A stretch of DNA of 7,428 bases, taken from NCBI GenBank assembly GCA_046262635.1, contig JBHEMK010000060.1, positions 1 to 7,428 on the forward strand, given 5' to 3'. This DNA is from JBHEMK01 sp046262635 (GTDB taxonomy: Bacteria > Actinomycetota > Thermoleophilia > Gaiellales > Gaiellaceae). Shown here one piece after another: positions 6,263-7,428 of this stretch (the stretch's first letter is position 1; each line of letters begins with the position of its first letter). Below the pieces are notes generated by a model that ran no database searches, was not told the DNA's origin, and saw only the letters and a list, made by a program, of their open reading frames with translations. The position numbers and the translations under genes are program-made.

Positions 6263-6263
6263 G

Positions 6264-7428
6264 TCATCGCCCGAGGGAACGGCTTCGGGGCCCGCGGGCG
6301 GCACGGCCCCGAAGAGGGGGCGAGTGCACGTCGCCTCGCAACGATGCCCCTCCGGAAGAATGCTTGTGCGGCACTACCTGTTGTCCTTCGGCGCGCACGC
6401 CGGACCGCCCCGGCGGAACGTGCTCGCGGGGGACGGGGCGCGGGAGGTTGCCCAGGCCCCGGCCGCCATTTCCCCGGCCGCGCCGCCTGAGGAAGCCCTG
6501 ATTCTCGGAGCCAACGACACGGGGGGCAATGTGCTTCGGCGTCGCGGCGTGCGACCGACCGTTCGACCGTTCGCCCTGCGCGCCATGCCGGCCATAGTGC
6601 GGCCGCTTGCCGGAAAGAGACTGCGCCTTCTGATCCTTGGAGGCATTCCCACGGCTCCCGTGATGCTTCGCGGCGTGCCGCTGCGCAGCCTTGGGTCTGG
6701 TCCGCTGAACCGCGGCTCGACCGGCCGGGCGAAGGGCCGGGTGGAACGGGGCGACCGCGGCGGCGGCCGGCGCCGCGAGGGAGGCAGGCGGGACGGCGGC
6801 CGCGCCGGGGCGTGTCGGCGCCGGGTGGGTGACGGCGGCTGAGCCGGGGCGTGGCCTCGCCCGCTGGGTGAGGTGATGGATGCTCTCGTAGCTCACGCCG
6901 CCGGCAAGCGCAGCAGCGCTCAAGACCACAGCCGTCTTTGCGGCGACTGCGATACCGACGCCGGACCCGGCGCCTCCGAAGAGCGACCCGAGCGACGCCG
7001 GCAGCGGCACGGCCCCGAGCGCCTTTAACGCCGAGCGCTGCCCCCGCTGGCGACGGGCGAACGTTGCGCACTCGGGACACTCCCTGAGGTGCGCCCGCAA
7101 GGCTCCCTTGTCCGCGCGCGAGAGACGGCCGTCGAGCTGCTTCGAGATCGCAATCTCAGCGCCGCCGCAGGTCAGCGCTCCCTCGAGCTGCTCGCGTAAC
7201 GCGCGGCGCGCGCGGAAGACCAACGTCTCGACCGCACCCACCGAGAGCTCGAGCACTTCCGCGATCTCGGCGTACGACCGGCCTTCGAGTTCGCGCATCA
7301 CGAGCGCGGCACGCTGGTTGAACGCGAGGTGGGAGAGCGCGCGCCGGAGATCCTCGCCGCTCGGGCCGTGGTCATCCGTCACGAGCGTGTCCGCGATGTG
7401 ATCCTGCCACTCGATCTCGTGCGGGCGC
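6264..7428 (-). CDS. ECF-type sigma factor C-terminal half fused to zinc-finger anti-sigma-like domain and membrane segment (5' end outside window)
   Basis: The frame stays open to the window edge, so region 2 of the sigma factor is missing here. Residue numbers count from the GTG at 7382, which is internal. Residues about 12-66 are sigma-70 region 4: LSHLAFNQRAALVMRELEG, then the helix-turn-helix RSYAEIAEVLELSVGAVETL (35-54) that reads the -35 box. Residues 72-110 look like a zf-HC2 zinc finger, ending in H98-x3-C102-x2-C105 with C72 as possible fourth ligand; this is the redox/zinc module of anti-sigma factors. Residues about 141-162 (GVGIAVAAKTAVVLSAAALAGG) form one membrane helix. The rest, to 372, is a disordered Pro/Ala then Arg/Gly/His/Ser-rich tail. 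ECF sigma factors with a fused C-terminal zinc finger and membrane anchor are known in Actinobacteria, and presumably control their own activity. The last part of the tail uses less GC-biased third positions and may not be in the original frame. Confidence 0.85.
   Translation of the reverse strand, partial: RPHEIEWQDHIADTLVTDDHGPSGEDLRRALSHLAFNQRAALVMRELEGRSYAEIAEVLELSVGAVETLVFRARRALREQLEGALTCGGAEIAISKQLDGRLSRADKGALRAHLRECPECATFARRQRGQRSALKALGAVPLPASLGSLFGGAGSGVGIAVAAKTAVVLSAAALAGGVSYESIHHLTQRARPRPGSAAVTHPAPTRPGAAAVPPASLAAPAAAAVAPFHPALRPAGRAAVQRTRPKAAQRHAAKHHGSRGNASKDQKAQSLSGKRPHYGRHGAQGERSNGRSHAATPKHIAPRVVGSENQGFLRRRGRGNGGRGLGNLPRPVPREHVPPGRSGVRAEGQQVVPHKHSSGGASLRGDVHSPPLRGRAARGPRSRSLGR
6556..6571. 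repeat. 8-bp tandem duplication in the sigma-protein tail
   Basis: CGACCGTT occurs twice in direct succession (6556-6563, 6564-6571), followed by CG. Eight is not a multiple of three, so gain or loss of one copy shifts the frame of everything after it in the minus-strand gene. The copies encode the ERSNGRS part of the tail. Confidence 0.6.
6792..6869 (-). repeat. 13-residue tandem repeat in the sigma-protein tail
   Basis: Two adjacent 13-residue units, TQRARPRPGSAAV (172-184) and then THPAPTRPGAAAV (185-197), follow the membrane helix directly. A more diverged third Ala/Pro unit ends in AAAAV at 210. At DNA level the shared run GCCGGGGCGTG recurs 39 bp apart (6804-6814 and 6843-6853). This looks like expansion of a flexible Pro/Ala linker on the outer side of the membrane. 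Confidence 0.55.

Noticed and set aside
5977..7080. Long minus-strand frame that includes the 72-residue protein as its C-terminus
   Set aside because: Only the last 72 codons look like a protein; they have their own ATG and strong ribosome binding site. The rest overlaps the sigma/zinc-finger gene in another frame and is Arg/Pro low complexity.

Overview
The window is GC-rich bacterial DNA. It has dense genes, frequent GTG and TTG starts (only the 72-residue ORF starts with ATG) and long stop-free shadow frames opposite the real genes. Together with the protein families present, this points to a high-GC actinobacterium. A Thermoleophilia-like lineage (Gaiellales or Solirubrobacterales) is a reasonable guess from the sigma factor/zinc-finger/membrane-anchor fusion and its Pro/Ala/Arg-rich tail, but it is not proven from the sequence.

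Layout. Bases 1-76 are a short, relatively AT-rich leader with several overlapping inverted repeats and a possible leaderless promoter. Bases 77-1423 (+) encode a metallo-beta-lactamase-fold protein followed by two rhodanese domains, the first lacking its catalytic cysteine. This is the order of CstB-type persulfide dioxygenase-sulfurtransferases. It converges, with 8 bp between stop codons, on a long minus-strand gene series. In transcription order that series is: a 5'-truncated ECF-type sigma factor fused to a zinc-finger anti-sigma-like domain and a membrane segment (7428-6264); a 72-residue single-pass membrane protein (6195-5977); a histidinol-phosphate aminotransferase-like enzyme, hisC (5977-4853); an MFS exporter (4828-3587); the MeaB GTPase (3577-2585); and an ACT-domain threonine ammonia-lyase, ilvA (2616-1432).

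From the 72-residue gene to ilvA the genes are overlapping or nearly touching: TAGTG overlap, 24 nt, 9 nt, then a 32-nt overlap. One transcript is therefore likely. The sigma factor is separated by 68 bp holding a GC-rich hairpin and a possible promoter. A metabolic thread runs through the last two genes. Threonine ammonia-lyase makes 2-oxobutyrate, which can become propionyl-CoA and then methylmalonyl-CoA, whose B12-dependent mutase is guarded by MeaB. HisC and the exporter have no obvious place in that route. I see no RNA genes, insertion sequences, CRISPR arrays or phage genes. There is no clear evidence of a wholly new system; the most unusual items are the leader architecture at 1-76 and the one-polypeptide sigma/anti-sigma-like protein with a repetitive extracytoplasmic tail.
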